Shown here piece by piece: positions 1-10,362 of a DNA stretch of 64,000 bases. The stretch is taken from positions 188,184 to 252,183 of the forward strand of contig MNCI01023340.1 in the NCBI GenBank assembly GCA_015680685.1. The letters are read 5' to 3'. The DNA comes from Gnetum montanum (lineage: Eukaryota > Streptophyta > Gnetopsida > Gnetales > Gnetaceae). How positions within the stretch are numbered: the stretch's first letter is position 1; each line of letters starts with the position of its first letter. The notes beneath the pieces are model-generated. The model was not told the DNA's origin, ran no database searches, and worked only from the letters and a program-made list of their open reading frames with translations. A program made the translations under genes and the position numbers.

Positions 1-494
1 GATCCATATTAGCCATACCACAACTTAGCCAAGGAACCTAAACCGAAGCAAGGTATGATTTACTTAATGATTCAATTACCCTTGCTAATATATGATTGTG
101 TTGTGGGTGCAGATGGCCATCATACAACAACAGAATGGATCTGAAGCAAACACTTGGAATGGAGTAGCATTGAAGCCACTATGCAAGGAGCCGAATCGAT
201 AATGCGCTTATGGATGGACAATGGAAGGCACAATCTAGGCGTTGGCAGCAACAAGACTCTTCTCTCTTCTTCTCCTCTATTCTCTCTCCTCTTTTCTCTT
301 AGCTGCCAACTATGGCCTGATGTCATTGTAATAAGGTATTCACCCTTGTTGTCATGAACACCGATTTTGTCAAGTCTTGTAATAAAAACCGTTCACATGT
401 CATCCCATTAGTTCCATTTCCCCTAATAATCCCATACCTACCTGATATCATTGTAAGGAACTCGAGGATGAGTCTTCATTCAGTCATGGGGGTA
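1..494 (+). mobile_element. 3' internal end of Gypsy element A
   Basis: This stretch runs into an LTR and ends with the same polypurine tract (CAGTCATGGGGGTA, about 481-494) that precedes the 3' LTRs of elements B and C, so it is the last part of the internal region of a related element whose 5' part lies outside the window. It retains an AG|ATGGCC start context at 111-118 that matches the start of the extra ORF in the other elements. The remaining sequence, with a CT-rich stretch at 255-300, is not recognisably coding. Confidence 0.75.
113..202 (+). pseudogene. Remnant of ORFX start in element A
   Basis: A 29-codon reading frame (MAIIQQQNGS...) begins directly after GTGCAG. The upstream context (TGATTGTGTTGTGGGTGCAG) resembles the acceptor-like sequence before ORFX in B (22716-22735) and C. 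The frame closes after 29 codons with none of the globular or coiled-coil parts found in the other copies, so the gene seems to have been deleted and only its start survives. It could be a chance frame next to a conserved non-coding signal. Confidence 0.4.
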
Positions 495-1453
495 TGATGA
501 GACGCGACATGCACTGAGCCGCGATATCGCGTCTTTCCCTACAATATCGCATACGCAATATCGCGATCTGCCGCCATATCTATAAATAAGAGGCGACACT
601 CCCTTCATTTCCAAATCCTGGCTAGAAGTAGCGAAGCTCTGGCAGATTAATCACTCCAGAGTTAGAATTTTTCCCATGTGCCCGCAGTAGGAGTCCTAGA
701 GTGAACGGCTCTTTATTCGAGCAGCTTGTAACCTGAACCCAAGTTGTGTACGGCAATAAAGACGAACTTGATTGGATAAACCTTGCAGTACATGGTTTTA
801 TTGTTGTTTATTTACTGCTTTCCTAGTGCGTTCAAGTACGACTTGATTACGAGCGTCTACGGACATGTACGACTAATCAAGGAATTGGTTGCTTGTCACA
901 ATGCGTGAGTACGACTTGACTATGAGCATAGACTACTTGGTAACCCAGTAGCATATTCTAGGATTCTGTGCTTGGTAATCCCAGTCGTAGTTCAATGTGT
1001 ACGGCTAGCTAAGGATTCAGCTTCTTATCACACTTAAGCTAAATAGGTGCCTCAGTACGACCACTTCGAGCACTTGCGTTACATGTGGTGATCCCAGTAA
1101 CGATTAGCGTTTGGTAAGCCACAGTTGCATAGTTCAGGGTGTGTCCGATAAGTGGGAACGGATGCTGATGCTAGTTAACTTAGAATTAGGACATTAGTTA
1201 GAGTTAGCTTAGTTTCTCAACCCTTTCCTCTGATAGCATAGAAGATAAACCGAAAAATACCAAAAAAATCACATACCTCAGACTTGGTTAAACATACACT
1301 GTGACACTTACAAGCAAGCCTGGGAAGACAACAAACGATTAACCGCAAGTGTTTCTTGTGGTGTTAAGGCATTTAGTCTACGGAGTTCGACCGGATCGCG
1401 CATGCACGCTCGTATTCGTATGGTTGAGTGTAGGGGTACCTCGCCACTCACCA
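495..1453 (+). repeat. 3' LTR of Gypsy element A
   Basis: It starts TGATGAGACG right after the PPT and ends ACTCACCA, matching the TGATGA...TCATCA ends of the LTRs at 17443, 25723, 33471 and 40275 with one change at the right end. The U3 part holds a cluster of GATATC-like words (about 520-565) followed by TATAAATA at 581-588, and CAATAAAGAC near 750 is a likely polyadenylation signal. Blocks shared with the other LTRs include a GAGTACGACTTGA-type block and TGGTAACCCAGTAGCAT. Length 959 bases, slightly longer than B (863) and C (about 790). Confidence 0.85.
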
Positions 1454-2181
1454 GTCTATTTATAGTTTTTGCATAAACATAGAGGGTTCACCATCACCTA
1501 AGCATTAATGAAGGCTTTCAATGCAACCCAAGCTAACACTAGGCACTTACACAACAAATTCAAGTGAGCCAAGCATACATGGTGATCCATCAATGCTTTT
1601 TCATTAATGCAAGTGATGCTCTAACATAGGGTTGTTAGTGCATCCCCTTCTCAAAATAATACTTGTCTTTTCCAATCCTAGGTGTAAGTTGGAACTCAAG
1701 AAAACATGCAAAAAGGATCTTGGAACATCCAAATGAAGCTGAAATCATCCTAGAAATCTTGGAATTATGCATGCAACCTTCAAGTATGATCCAAGAAATA
1801 AGGATGCATCCTAGAAAACCAATAACCTCTATTGGACTACTAGATTATAAACACAAGACATGAAAAATACTTCCTAGACCTAGGACTTACAATTGTCATA
1901 CAAAATACCATTGGATGCCTCATCAGTATCCAATGATTGGAAAAGGTAAGTTTTTTGTAGTGAATCTCTCATGTGGCTTCAATTGATTGTATCATAAGTT
2001 TTGAAATATTAATCTTTAAGAAAATGTTGAGCTTCTTTCCAAATGAGATGAATAAAGAATCTCTTTCACCAAATGTACTCGATCTAAGATTTGTTTCCCT
2101 TCTACAATACTTGCTTCTTCATCAAGAACTAAATGAGGCTGTTTCTTTTGTAATCAAAGTATTATAAGCTTTGAATAAATT
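1454..2181. other. AT-rich intergenic DNA, no gene seen
   Basis: Only short frames without recognisable domains occur here (for example a 66-codon frame at 1663-1863). No RNA gene or element end was identified. Confidence 0.5.
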
Positions 2182-2457
2182 TTATTGAAAAAAAATACAT
2201 AAGCTAATAGGTTGATAATCTTTAATATCAATTGTATCCTTTTTCTTTGATAATAAACCAATCCACATAACCTTCCATTTTGATTTCATCTCCCTAGTTC
2301 TCCAAAATTTGAATATAACATCACAAATATTGTTTTGAATAATCATCCAAAAATGTTTAGAAAATCCAAATAAAATTTCATCCATACTTGTAGATTTATC
2401 GAAATCTATGGAGAAAACCACTATTTGAATTTTCTCCATGGTAGGACATTGATTCAA
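2182..2457 (-). pseudogene. LINE reverse transcriptase remnant
   Basis: The translated minus strand ends with the pattern KKKDTIDIKDYQPISLC, which fits the conserved DYRPISL block at the start of the reverse transcriptase of plant non-LTR (L1-like) elements. The residues before it (a KHFW..I.NNI.D.. stretch, then a W-rich segment) follow the usual linker between endonuclease and RT. Only about 90 codons are open; the sequence on both sides is too decayed to read. The family is inferred from this block alone. Confidence 0.55.
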
Positions 2458-3811
2458 TAATAGAATATCCTCATATGATGAATAATGATCAGTGCTCTAT
2501 ATAATTTCTTTCATATGCTACTTATATATAACATGATTTGAGCTAAAAATATTTTTGTAAAATTCAATAGTAATTGCTAAAATACCATCCACTTTATGTA
2601 CTAAATCTTCATTGATATTTCATAAAATTGATATGCAATTCCTCTTATGTTGTAGTGAAGCATGCATATAAAAAATCTAAAACTCTCATTCCAAAAAACC
2701 CATTTTATTTTAGATCTCTTCTTCTAGAATTGTCTTTCCTAATGCTAAATGTCATAATATTCTTAAAGATAGTTCATCTCTATTTCTAAATAATCTTGTA
2801 TCCAACCTTCCTCATACAAATGTATTTAGGCTTTTTGAATATTCTATAAATACTAATGTTCTCATTCATTTTAGTTTGAATGATTAAGTTGCTTCCAAGT
2901 AAGGAACTCTTATCTTAAACTTTGAACTTTCTGCAAAAACTTATATTAAGAAGTACCTTATAGAGCAAGCTACCATTAGTATTCTATAATCTTATGCACA
3001 TCTAGAAATTTATTCTAGTACTACTCCCATCTAAAATGAGGTTTTTATTATTGTAATTCTTTTGTCCAAATAAATAGAGTCTAATGATCCAAAGAACTCC
3101 TAGATATTATTTGAGCCTTTGAACAAGGAAATAAATCAAGTTGCCAAGCATCTATCACCATAACGTAATCTAACTTGTTGATATAGTCTTTTTCCTACCT
3201 CAAGTTTCTCTAAGTATACTCATCTTGAAATATTAGGAGATTCATAAGACCCCAAATTTTGAAAAAATGAATGTAAAATGACATTAAAATATTTTGAAAT
3301 GCATAAGAGTCTACTAATAAGAACAAATATTAGAAAAAATTTGCTAAAATACTTTCTTTCTTATAGCCTCACTAGACCATAAATATTAATGAACATCCAT
3401 TTTTCATTTACCTTAGTAGGTATCATATTTGGATTTTTAAAAAGTATATGTACCTCAAAATGTGGATGTCAAACTATTTAAATTTTATTATATTAACCTT
3501 GTAATGCATGTAAGATATATCCCACCTTACCAAATTTTCTCTATATAAAAAATACTTTGTTCTTAATTTTCTTTTATTTTTTGAATGCACATTGTATTGT
3601 AAGTTTCAAAATACTAGTAGTGCCAAATGATATCCTGATGTAAGTGATTATTACAACCTATCACATTGTAGCAAATGTTCCTTGTTTGAGTGCTCCTCTA
3701 TGCCATTGTCTAATAATTTTAAGGCACATAAGGGAGCATGAAAGCTACTCATAACTTATTCTTGATTGAGTTGTTTAGCAACTATTTATTAGTCATCAAT
3801 TGCCGAATGAG
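2458..3811. other. Decayed AT-rich DNA, probably LINE body
   Basis: No open frame of interest. It lies between a possible LINE endonuclease tail (3812-4024) and an RT block (2182-2457) on the same strand, so it may be the eroded linker of one LINE copy. That is inference from position only. Confidence 0.3.
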
Positions 3812-4024
3812 CTAGATAGCAGCTATATATGTGTTGGCTCTACTATCATAACTAGAAAATAATTCTACTGTCTCTCTCTCTCTAGTCCAAACTAGATTTG
3901 AATGGTCCATATTCGGGTAGGATTCATTACATAAGGCTAAGTCTTGAAATTCATTTTTAACTCCCTTTTCTTTGGGATGAGAGCACATAACATGAGAATC
4001 ATTCCAATTTACATTTAGATCCAA
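3812..4024 (-). pseudogene. Possible LINE endonuclease C-terminal remnant
   Basis: A 70-codon minus-strand frame begins MDLNVNWNDSH and later reads LVWTRERETVE..SSYDSRANTY. This layout loosely fits the end of an L1-type APE endonuclease (GDFN..W block, then TW...SRLDR block), and it lies upstream of the RT block at 2182-2457 on the same strand at a plausible distance. Key residues are not intact and the match is weak, so a chance frame is possible. Confidence 0.3.
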
Positions 4025-4659
4025 AATTTCTCTACCATTTGTATGATATGCATTTTAAGATTTACAACATATGAATTAGTTTTCCATCACATAAGAAATC
4101 CTATCAATTACACCATAAAAGTGAGAAACATGTTATCTCTTATATCATAGTCCACTTTTGGTATAGAGAACAAGCAACATCTTCATCCCAGAAAATCTTT
4201 CTTATTCCATAGTTTTCATCCCATATCCTAGGAACTAAAAAAAAAATTATCATTTGGGTACATATCTATCCCCACTAGAAATGAGTTGCACTCTTTCATG
4301 GTTAGATATTAAAAACCCACAAATGAATAGGTAACCTCCAAAAATGGCAATGAGTAGCCCTAGCTATGTAAAATATTTTTCACCTCCATAGTTGTAAATA
4401 CATTATTTGACCATTCAACTAGAGAATTATGAATGTGTGTTTGTTTCCATTCATTTTTATTATTTTCTAGTCCAAAAATACCTACATTAAGAGTTAGGAT
4501 TACATTGCCTTCAAACATGATGTATATAGTCAGTCTGTTATGCTAGAAATAAGATTTTTTCTTAGTTTTTAATTTAAATTTCATTGTTGTCTTGCATTTT
4601 GAATATCTTAAGGCTTTCTAGAGCTTGCGCAATTAGGGGATGAGCCTTGTTGATGGGTA

Positions 4660-5330
4660 AAATGATTAGAGATAATCAAACCTACATTGTATTGTTGTTG
4701 CATTAATGGGGAAATAAGCGAATTAAGGAGAAGTAATAAGACTTAATTAGATGCAACAACAAATTTCAAAGTAAGGTTTATAATAATATATAGATGTAAA
4801 TTAGCTACCCATGATGTTTTGGAAGGTGTGGTATTGATCTTTAGTCATGAATCACAAGAGTTATGCAAGCAGATCCTCCCCAAAGTAGGCTTCTCTCCTT
4901 AATTCCCTTGTATCTCTACCCCTATAAGTGTTCATAGGCACTAAACAAATTGAATGTAAAACATTCCCTTGCTCCAATGCACAATTGTTGATGTTGAAAT
5001 CCTCCACTATGCTACACCAAACCATTAAATTCATAATGGAAACATAGCAGTGAGGTAATCATAGGGTTAGAAAGGGATTGCAAAAATGGAACATGATATA
5101 CTTTACTATGGTTACAATGTGTAAGTGTGATTAAAATAATCAACCATACCTATTAGTTGAGAGTCCAAACCAAGTCCATAGCACTTACATTAAGTTTGTA
5201 TTGTGTCATTATGGACCCATCACTATGAAACCAAGTAGCCACTACATTGAAAGTAAAACCACTTAACAAGGAGAGACCTACGAAATACTTAATTAATCAT
5301 TAATGTTTGTGGTATGGACATTGGCTATTT
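4660..5330 (-). mobile_element. Fragment of the Gypsy gag-ORFX spacer
   Basis: The stretch containing AAGCAGATCCTCCCCAAAGT and CTTAATTCCCTTGTATCTC and a GGCACTAAA block follows, in the same order, the spacer of element C at about 37290-37420 (GATTCTCCCCAAAGCAGG, TTAATTCCCTTGCATCACC, GGGCACTAAAAGGG). Its orientation agrees with C, a minus-strand element. No LTR adjoins it, so it is an isolated piece of a fifth family member. Confidence 0.55.
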
Positions 5331-6157
5331 GTTAAAGGAGCACCATCAAGCATGGGTCACATGTCTTTAGAGTCTCCTATAGCTATCAAGAATATAGTTT
5401 TTGAATGAATATTTTTACAACATCCCTAGGTAGCACATCCCAATTTATCATTTCGAATCAAACTTCTTATTTTTATTTTTTCATACTTTTCAAATTATAA
5501 TTATGCAACTCATATTTCATTCAAAATCATAACTAGTTAGCTCATTGTTTCATTATGCTAAATGTTTCTAGTTTGAGTGATTCTTGAGGCATCATTATAT
5601 TCCTTTATAATTATTCTAATGTATCCTCTTGGCTATATGTCTTCTTGTGTACATCATCATCATCCTAATCAAAGTATTCTAGAAATTGATGCCACCTCAC
5701 CCAAATAACTCTTTTATGATTTATCACACTCTACTTCTTTAAATTTCTTTTTTTTTAAATAAAGTTTAATTATGTTATAGGTCCAATACCTATCTTAAAA
5801 ATAATTATCTTATTAATAACTATTTAAACTTTGAACATCTTTGCTATTGCATCATATTATCGATACAATAATAATTTTTAAGGAGCACGAGCTAGAGCTT
5901 AGTTGGCATCCCCTACGTTAGCTAGCAAAATTTTTTTAAAGGGTTGACTGAAAAATAATGCAACGACAACATAATTCAACTTATACGTACCTAATTTAGT
6001 TAACCTACTCACACGAACGTAATTGGGCTAATTCATATATTTTCAGCGGTTTGGACACAATTTGCCTCAAACATAATCAAGAAAGCTACATTAAACCTTA
6101 TGGGGCAAAAGTACTCAAATTTTTATGTTCGGACACCATCTATCTACCCGTCCTCCA
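5331..6157. other. AT-rich DNA without recognisable genes
   Basis: No coding frame or element boundary was identified. A GAGCTTAGTTGGCATCCC word near 5895 is tRNA-A-box-like but has no tRNA fold around it. Confidence 0.4.
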
Positions 6158-6162
6158 ATGAT

Positions 6163-6174
6163 TATATATATAAA
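6163..6174 (+). promoter_or_regulatory. Candidate TATA region of a host gene
   Basis: TATATATATAAATA lies about 510 bases upstream of the good-context ATG at 6684. The region downstream changes character: higher GC, few decayed repeats, and a TAGGGTTTCT word at 6491-6500 of the kind common in plant 5' leaders of growth-related genes. Transcription start and any leader intron cannot be set from sequence alone. Confidence 0.3.
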
Positions 6175-6683
6175 TATGTAAATATAAAAAGGTTTTAATT
6201 TTTTAACAGGAGCAAGTACTACAGGAGCGAAGGACAGATTTTGATCTAATTGAAACGTAGACCCAGATAATCAGTAACAGTGATCCATGGGAGCTTTCTT
6301 TTTGCCCTATTGTCCCCATACACTGGTAATATAGCAGCTACTTATAATTGTTTGCCTGCGTCATCAGTTTGGCTTGTTCTATTTTTCATACGAAAACCGT
6401 GTTCCGACTTCATCCATAGACCGAGCTGGTATTCTGCTGATAGCATTGCGCGAATTCTAAAACAGTTAAGTTTTTTCTTCCTCTGCAAGTTAGGGTTTCT
6501 TAGAAGCAATGATTTGCTCCTGTGGTGTTGCTTATGCGGCTTTTCTATGTGAATAATCTCCTTTCGTGGTTTTTTTTTTTAAATAATCCTTTTTAGTTTG
6601 AGCGATAGCTTGGATCGCTCGTTGATTGTATTGTCTGAAACTCTTACGTATTTTCAATTTTGTGATCAACAAAGTAGGTTTCC

Positions 6684-6812
6684 ATGGCCGGGACCTCGGA
6701 TGCGGGAACGCCGTCGTCGATGCAGGCATGTTTCGATTTGATAGATACGTTCTGTCTTTTGGAATTGCTTATGGCTCTGGATTCCAGTATCACGTTAACT
6801 TGTTTCTTATAG
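6684..6812 (+). CDS. Candidate first exon of a host gene (unidentified)
   Basis: The ATG at 6684 has a strong plant context (TTTCCATGGCC) and opens a short GC-rich frame, MAGTSDAGTPSSMQ, whose codon use (GCC, GGG, ACG, CCG, TCG) is unlike everything nearby. The frame can run on to a stop at 6810-6812 (42 codons). More likely the exon ends at 6725 in ATGCAG followed by GCATGT, which would be a rare GC-type donor, with the rest of the gene beyond a long intron. I see no matching downstream exon: the following DNA is virus and transposon. I do not recognise the protein. It may be a truncated or dispersed gene fragment. Confidence 0.35.
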   Translation: MAGTSDAGTPSSMQACFDLIDTFCLLELLMALDSSITLTCFL

Positions 6813-6922
6813 GTGCAATAAAACGATATTCCATGCTTGCGTACTTTCACTAATCAGTGATATTAGGTTTGGAAATGGGAATATATTTATCCATTTACGT
6901 ACATTCCGTATAAGGACGAGTT

Positions 6923-7006
6923 AAGTTTTCAGTAATAAGCGAAATTTGGCAATCGAAACAACGAAGGAAGTTTTCAGTGATAAGCGAAATTCGGCAATCG
7001 AAACAC
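6923..7006. repeat. 45-bp direct duplication
   Basis: Two adjacent copies of a unit beginning AAGTTTTCAG and containing AAGCGAAATT and GGCAATCGAAACA, at 6923-6967 and 6968 onward, with two differences in the first 38 bases. It lies within the possible first intron of the candidate host gene. Confidence 0.8.
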
Positions 7007-7012
7007 TGACGG

Positions 7013-7629
7013 ATCCACGGAGTTTGATAGAAAAACAACTTAGCTCAGGAATGGCTGCTTAACCAGTTCAGTAAAAGAAAACTCTTTTGAATGGTTTCCT
7101 TTGCATAAAAGTTCTTGTTAAACATAAACTTTGCCCTCGCTAACGCGGATCCTGAAACCGAGTGGTCAATTTGGCTTTATAATGGCTGCTGAAATACCAA
7201 TTAAATTAAATAGCATAGTTTTCCGTTATAATGGCACAAACCAAAATTTCATTTTATCATAACTCAGTAGCCGTTAACAACACCTGCATTTTAGTCAACA
7301 TTCAAAACAGTTAAACACTAGTATATTTTCCGGTTTTAACAATTACATGGTAAAGTAATTGCAACTAATTGCAAGGCCCATGTAAAGAGTATGAGTAGCG
7401 TAGAGGCGTCTGGCACAATCATCATTATGTTCTTCATTTTTGTTGCACGGTAACCAACATGCGAAACTCGAAAGAACGGTTTGGTAAAATGCTATAATGG
7501 GAAGAGCTTTTTATTAAGCATAGAGTTACATCTTTTTAGAATTGCAGTTACTGTTATTCTACTAGTTCATTGCAAATTGTTAATGTTAACTTTTAGTAAA
7601 TTTTATGCAGGAAATCATGATAGAGTTTC
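7013..7629. other. No gene seen
   Basis: Mixed-composition DNA between the candidate host exon and the first virus fragment; no element ends, RNA genes or domains recognised. If the exon call is right, this is intron. Confidence 0.4.
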
Positions 7630-8007
7630 GGGCTGGAATGATTTTTCTATTAATCTTAGTCTAAAATATAAGCTCATGTTAAGCCAAACAAAGTTGCATA
7701 ATTTAGCCTACTTTGAACAATTTAGTGCTGAGTATGCAGAAAAGTCTACAGATTAGCATTGCATCGTGATCCATTGATAGCATATTTGTATTTAGGAGCA
7801 TTGCCTACGAAGTTAGAAAATATGGTGTTGTACAAAGCAATTGAAAAGAATGTAGATTTATCTTTTACCTATTTTACAAAAATTCTTCACATGGCTAGGA
7901 AAGAGGTACAGTTTGCTTGTTACCAAATTTCATTAAGTTGTTAGCCTCTCCAGAAGTGTGTACTAATTTAGATGGAATTGATGTGTTTGGGCCTCCACCC
8001 AGAAAGC
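7630..8007 (+). pseudogene. Virus coat-protein fragment, copy 1 left part
   Basis: The translation (KLHNLAYFEQFSAEYA, then a DPLIAYLYLGALP stretch, then VCTNLDGIDVFGPPP) matches, block for block, the coat-protein region of the minus-strand copy 2 at about 29520-29150. This is the part upstream of the zinc knuckle. It has an in-frame stop after SAEYAEKSTD and frame changes. On the right it is cut by the Copia LTR at 8008. The last 56 bases (7952-8007) are repeated on the far side of the Copia element at 12313-12368. Confidence 0.7.
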
Positions 8008-8647
8008 TGTTGGAAAAATGAAGACAAATACATTAATTGTTGTATTTCCTTTTATGTTGCATTTGATGTGGGGATGTGTTTTATCCCACATGTATTAGGA
8101 TTGGGGTTTGGTCCTCATGTTTCCTCATAAATAGGAGGCTTGATGTTTTATCCCACATATATTAGGATTGGGGTTTTGTCCTCACGTTTCTTCATAAATA
8201 GAAGGCTTGGGGTAGCCTTTAGGGTGTGTACTTTGAAGTGAAAGCATTGTATCAAGGTTTTACCTTGTAGACGTGAGTCTTCTTGGTATTGATCTGAGAT
8301 TTTTTAGAATAACAGATTGGGTGTTTAGAAAAGTTACAAGGATGGCTTGTGTCCTGAAGATTTGAGAAAAATAGAAGACAGATTAGCATTGTTGTGGAAG
8401 TAGGGTAAAAAGGGCCCGAACCACATAACTCTATGTGTTCTTGTGCTATTTTTACTGTTTTCATTCTCCTTTCATTTTGTTTTCATAGCAAATGTTTGCT
8501 AGAGTTTAGAACATTTTGAGAGTGATTTATAGTGTTTATTGACCTTCTACAGCGCAATATTTTGCCTCTAATGATTTATTCAGATTTGTAGGGTTCTAAT
8601 AATTTCTCTAGAGCATTTGTAGTATGTTTTCAGATCTGATTATAACA
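8008..8647 (+). repeat. 5' LTR of the Copia element
   Basis: It runs from TGTTGGAAAA to ATTATAACA, directly before a primer site. Inside it a unit of about 68 bases is tandemly duplicated (8073-8140 and 8142-8208), each copy containing TTTTATCCCACAT, a TTAGGATTGGGG word and CATAAATA, so the promoter-like word is doubled. The last 150 bases reappear at 12115-12296. Confidence 0.8.
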
Positions 8648-8649
8648 AT

Positions 8650-8661
8650 TGGTATTGGAGC
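8650..8661 (+). promoter_or_regulatory. Copia primer binding site
   Basis: TGGTATTGGAGC stands two bases after the LTR end and differs by two bases from the initiator tRNA-Met primer site (TGGTATCAGAGC) usual in plant Copia elements. Confidence 0.75.
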
Positions 8662-8674
8662 TAGATTTAAAGAG

Positions 8675-9061
8675 ATGAAGAGGCTGCAAACAATGGAAAG
8701 ATTCGTAGGAAGGAACTGTAACGTTTTGAGCATTTTGATGAAGGCTATTTTAGCACAAAAGGAGTGCCAAGAGGCCCTAGAACCCTCTCAACCAGCAGGA
8801 ATGTCAAATGCTAATTGGAGGAAAATTAAGACTAAGGCATTATCTTTCATTTATCCAACCCTAAGCAATGGGATTTTGGCCTCAATCAAATCTATGGATC
8901 CACATGATCTGTGGAAAACGCTGAAAAATAGGTTTGACAAAGTATCAAGTTTGAATACCTTTCACATTTATCAGAAAGGTTTAAGATGCAAGAAGAAATC
9001 TGATGTGTTTTTTCAAGATCATTTGGATGAGATGATGGGAAATTTGAATAAGTTGGAGTAA
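8675..9061 (+). pseudogene. Copia gag N-terminal part
   Basis: From the first ATG after the primer site, 128 codons are open. They resemble the Copia gag core: an SNANWRKIKTKALSFIYPTLS stretch, a DPHDLWKTLKNRF block, then FQDHLDEMMGNLNKLE. A stop follows. The expected second half of gag with a CCHC knuckle, and the aspartic protease, are not found before integrase begins at about 9297, so this element has lost roughly a kilobase here. The 9061-9297 stretch still encodes gag-like pieces (LPDSWSAIVTSV, then a VSTL block). Confidence 0.75.
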
Positions 9062-9296
9062 TATAAAATTTTTATTCTATATTTAGTTAAATACTATGCT
9101 TTTTTAGACTCCTTACCTGATTCCTGGTCTGCAATTGTGACATCTGTTACTACTTCTATGAGTGTTTCATCTATGACATTTGAACAGGTTGTGTCTACCC
9201 TTTAGGATTCAGAAGGAAGAGTAGATGAGTCTTCTAGATCTAGAAATGTTCATGGATCCACCAAAGATATTGGACAAACAGAAAGAAAAATAAGTT

Positions 9297-10362
9297 AGAA
9301 TTGGTTTATTTTGATGTTTGTGGTACTATGACTCTATTTCTCCTGGTGGATCTATTTATTTTGTGACTTTCATAGATGATTGTACAAGGAAGGTTTGGGT
9401 TTATATGATGAAATCCAAAGGTGAAGTGTTTTCAGTTTTCAAAACATTTGTTGCAAGAGTAGAAAATGAAACAGGTCTGAAAATAAAATGTTTGCAAACT
9501 GATAATGGTGGGGAGTACACTTCTAAAGTATTTGCTAATTTTTTGCAACATCAAAGGAATTAGGCACATTTATACCCCTCCTAGTACACCATAGGAAAAT
9601 GGAGTTGCTGAAAGATGCAACAGAACATTGTTGGATCGTGCTAGAACAATGGTTTCAAGTGCAGGTCTCCCTAAGACATTTTTGGGGAGAGGTAGTTATG
9701 ACTGTTGCATATTTGGTGAACAGGTCTCCACATTCTTCAATTGATAATGTTGTTCCAGAAGTTGTTTGGAAAGGTAAAAATGTTTCATACAGTCATTTAG
9801 GAGTTTTTGGATGTGAGGCATTTATGCATATTCTAAAGGAAAAAAAAACTAAGTTGGAGGACAGGGCTAAAAGTTACATATTTGTTGGATATAGAGAAGA
9901 TGAGTTAGGATTCAGACTTTGGGATCCTAAATTGAAACATGTAGTGAGATCAAGGGACGTTAAATTTAGAGAAAATGTGATGTTTAGTGAGTTACAAAAG
10001 AAAGACAAGGACAAAAATGGCTCAGAAAGCATAAGGACTCCTTTTACCGTGACTAAAGAAATTAAAAATGATGAAATTCATGGATTTTCCAGATCTGAAA
10101 ACTTTGGAAAACATGCTAAAAGTACATGGAAGCAAGCTAAGAACTTAGGACAGCAAGAAAATGAGGTGGAAGATGATGAACAACAAGCTACAGATGTGTC
10201 TCATTGGGTTAGAAGGTTAACTAGAACAACCAAACCTCCTGACAGGTACTCTCCCTCATTTAATTATGTACTTTACAGCGATAGTGGTGAACTAGAAATA
10301 GTGAAGGAAGCCATGACATGTGTTGATGCCACAAAGTGGAAGGTAGCTATCAATGATGAATA
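9297..10362 (+). pseudogene. Copia integrase
   Basis: Core domain of a Copia integrase. The block LELVYFDVCG carries the first catalytic Asp, FIDDCTRKVWVYMM follows, then LQTDNGGEYTS with the second Asp, and the catalytic Glu lies in a frame-shifted ENGVAERCNRT block near 9595-9625. The downstream part reads VAYLVNRSPH, LGVFGCEAF and KSYIFVGYREDELGFRLWDP, which is the Copia-specific C-terminal region. The HHCC zinc domain that should precede the core is missing, consistent with a deletion joining gag directly to the integrase core. At least two frame changes and a stop near 9562 break it. Confidence 0.85.

Noticed and set aside
154-357. 67-codon frame in element A
   Set aside because: Overlaps repeat DNA and a CT-rich tract; no homologous frame in the related elements.
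5889-5945. Possible tRNA or SINE
   Set aside because: An A-box-like word is present, but no B box or cloverleaf could be found around it.
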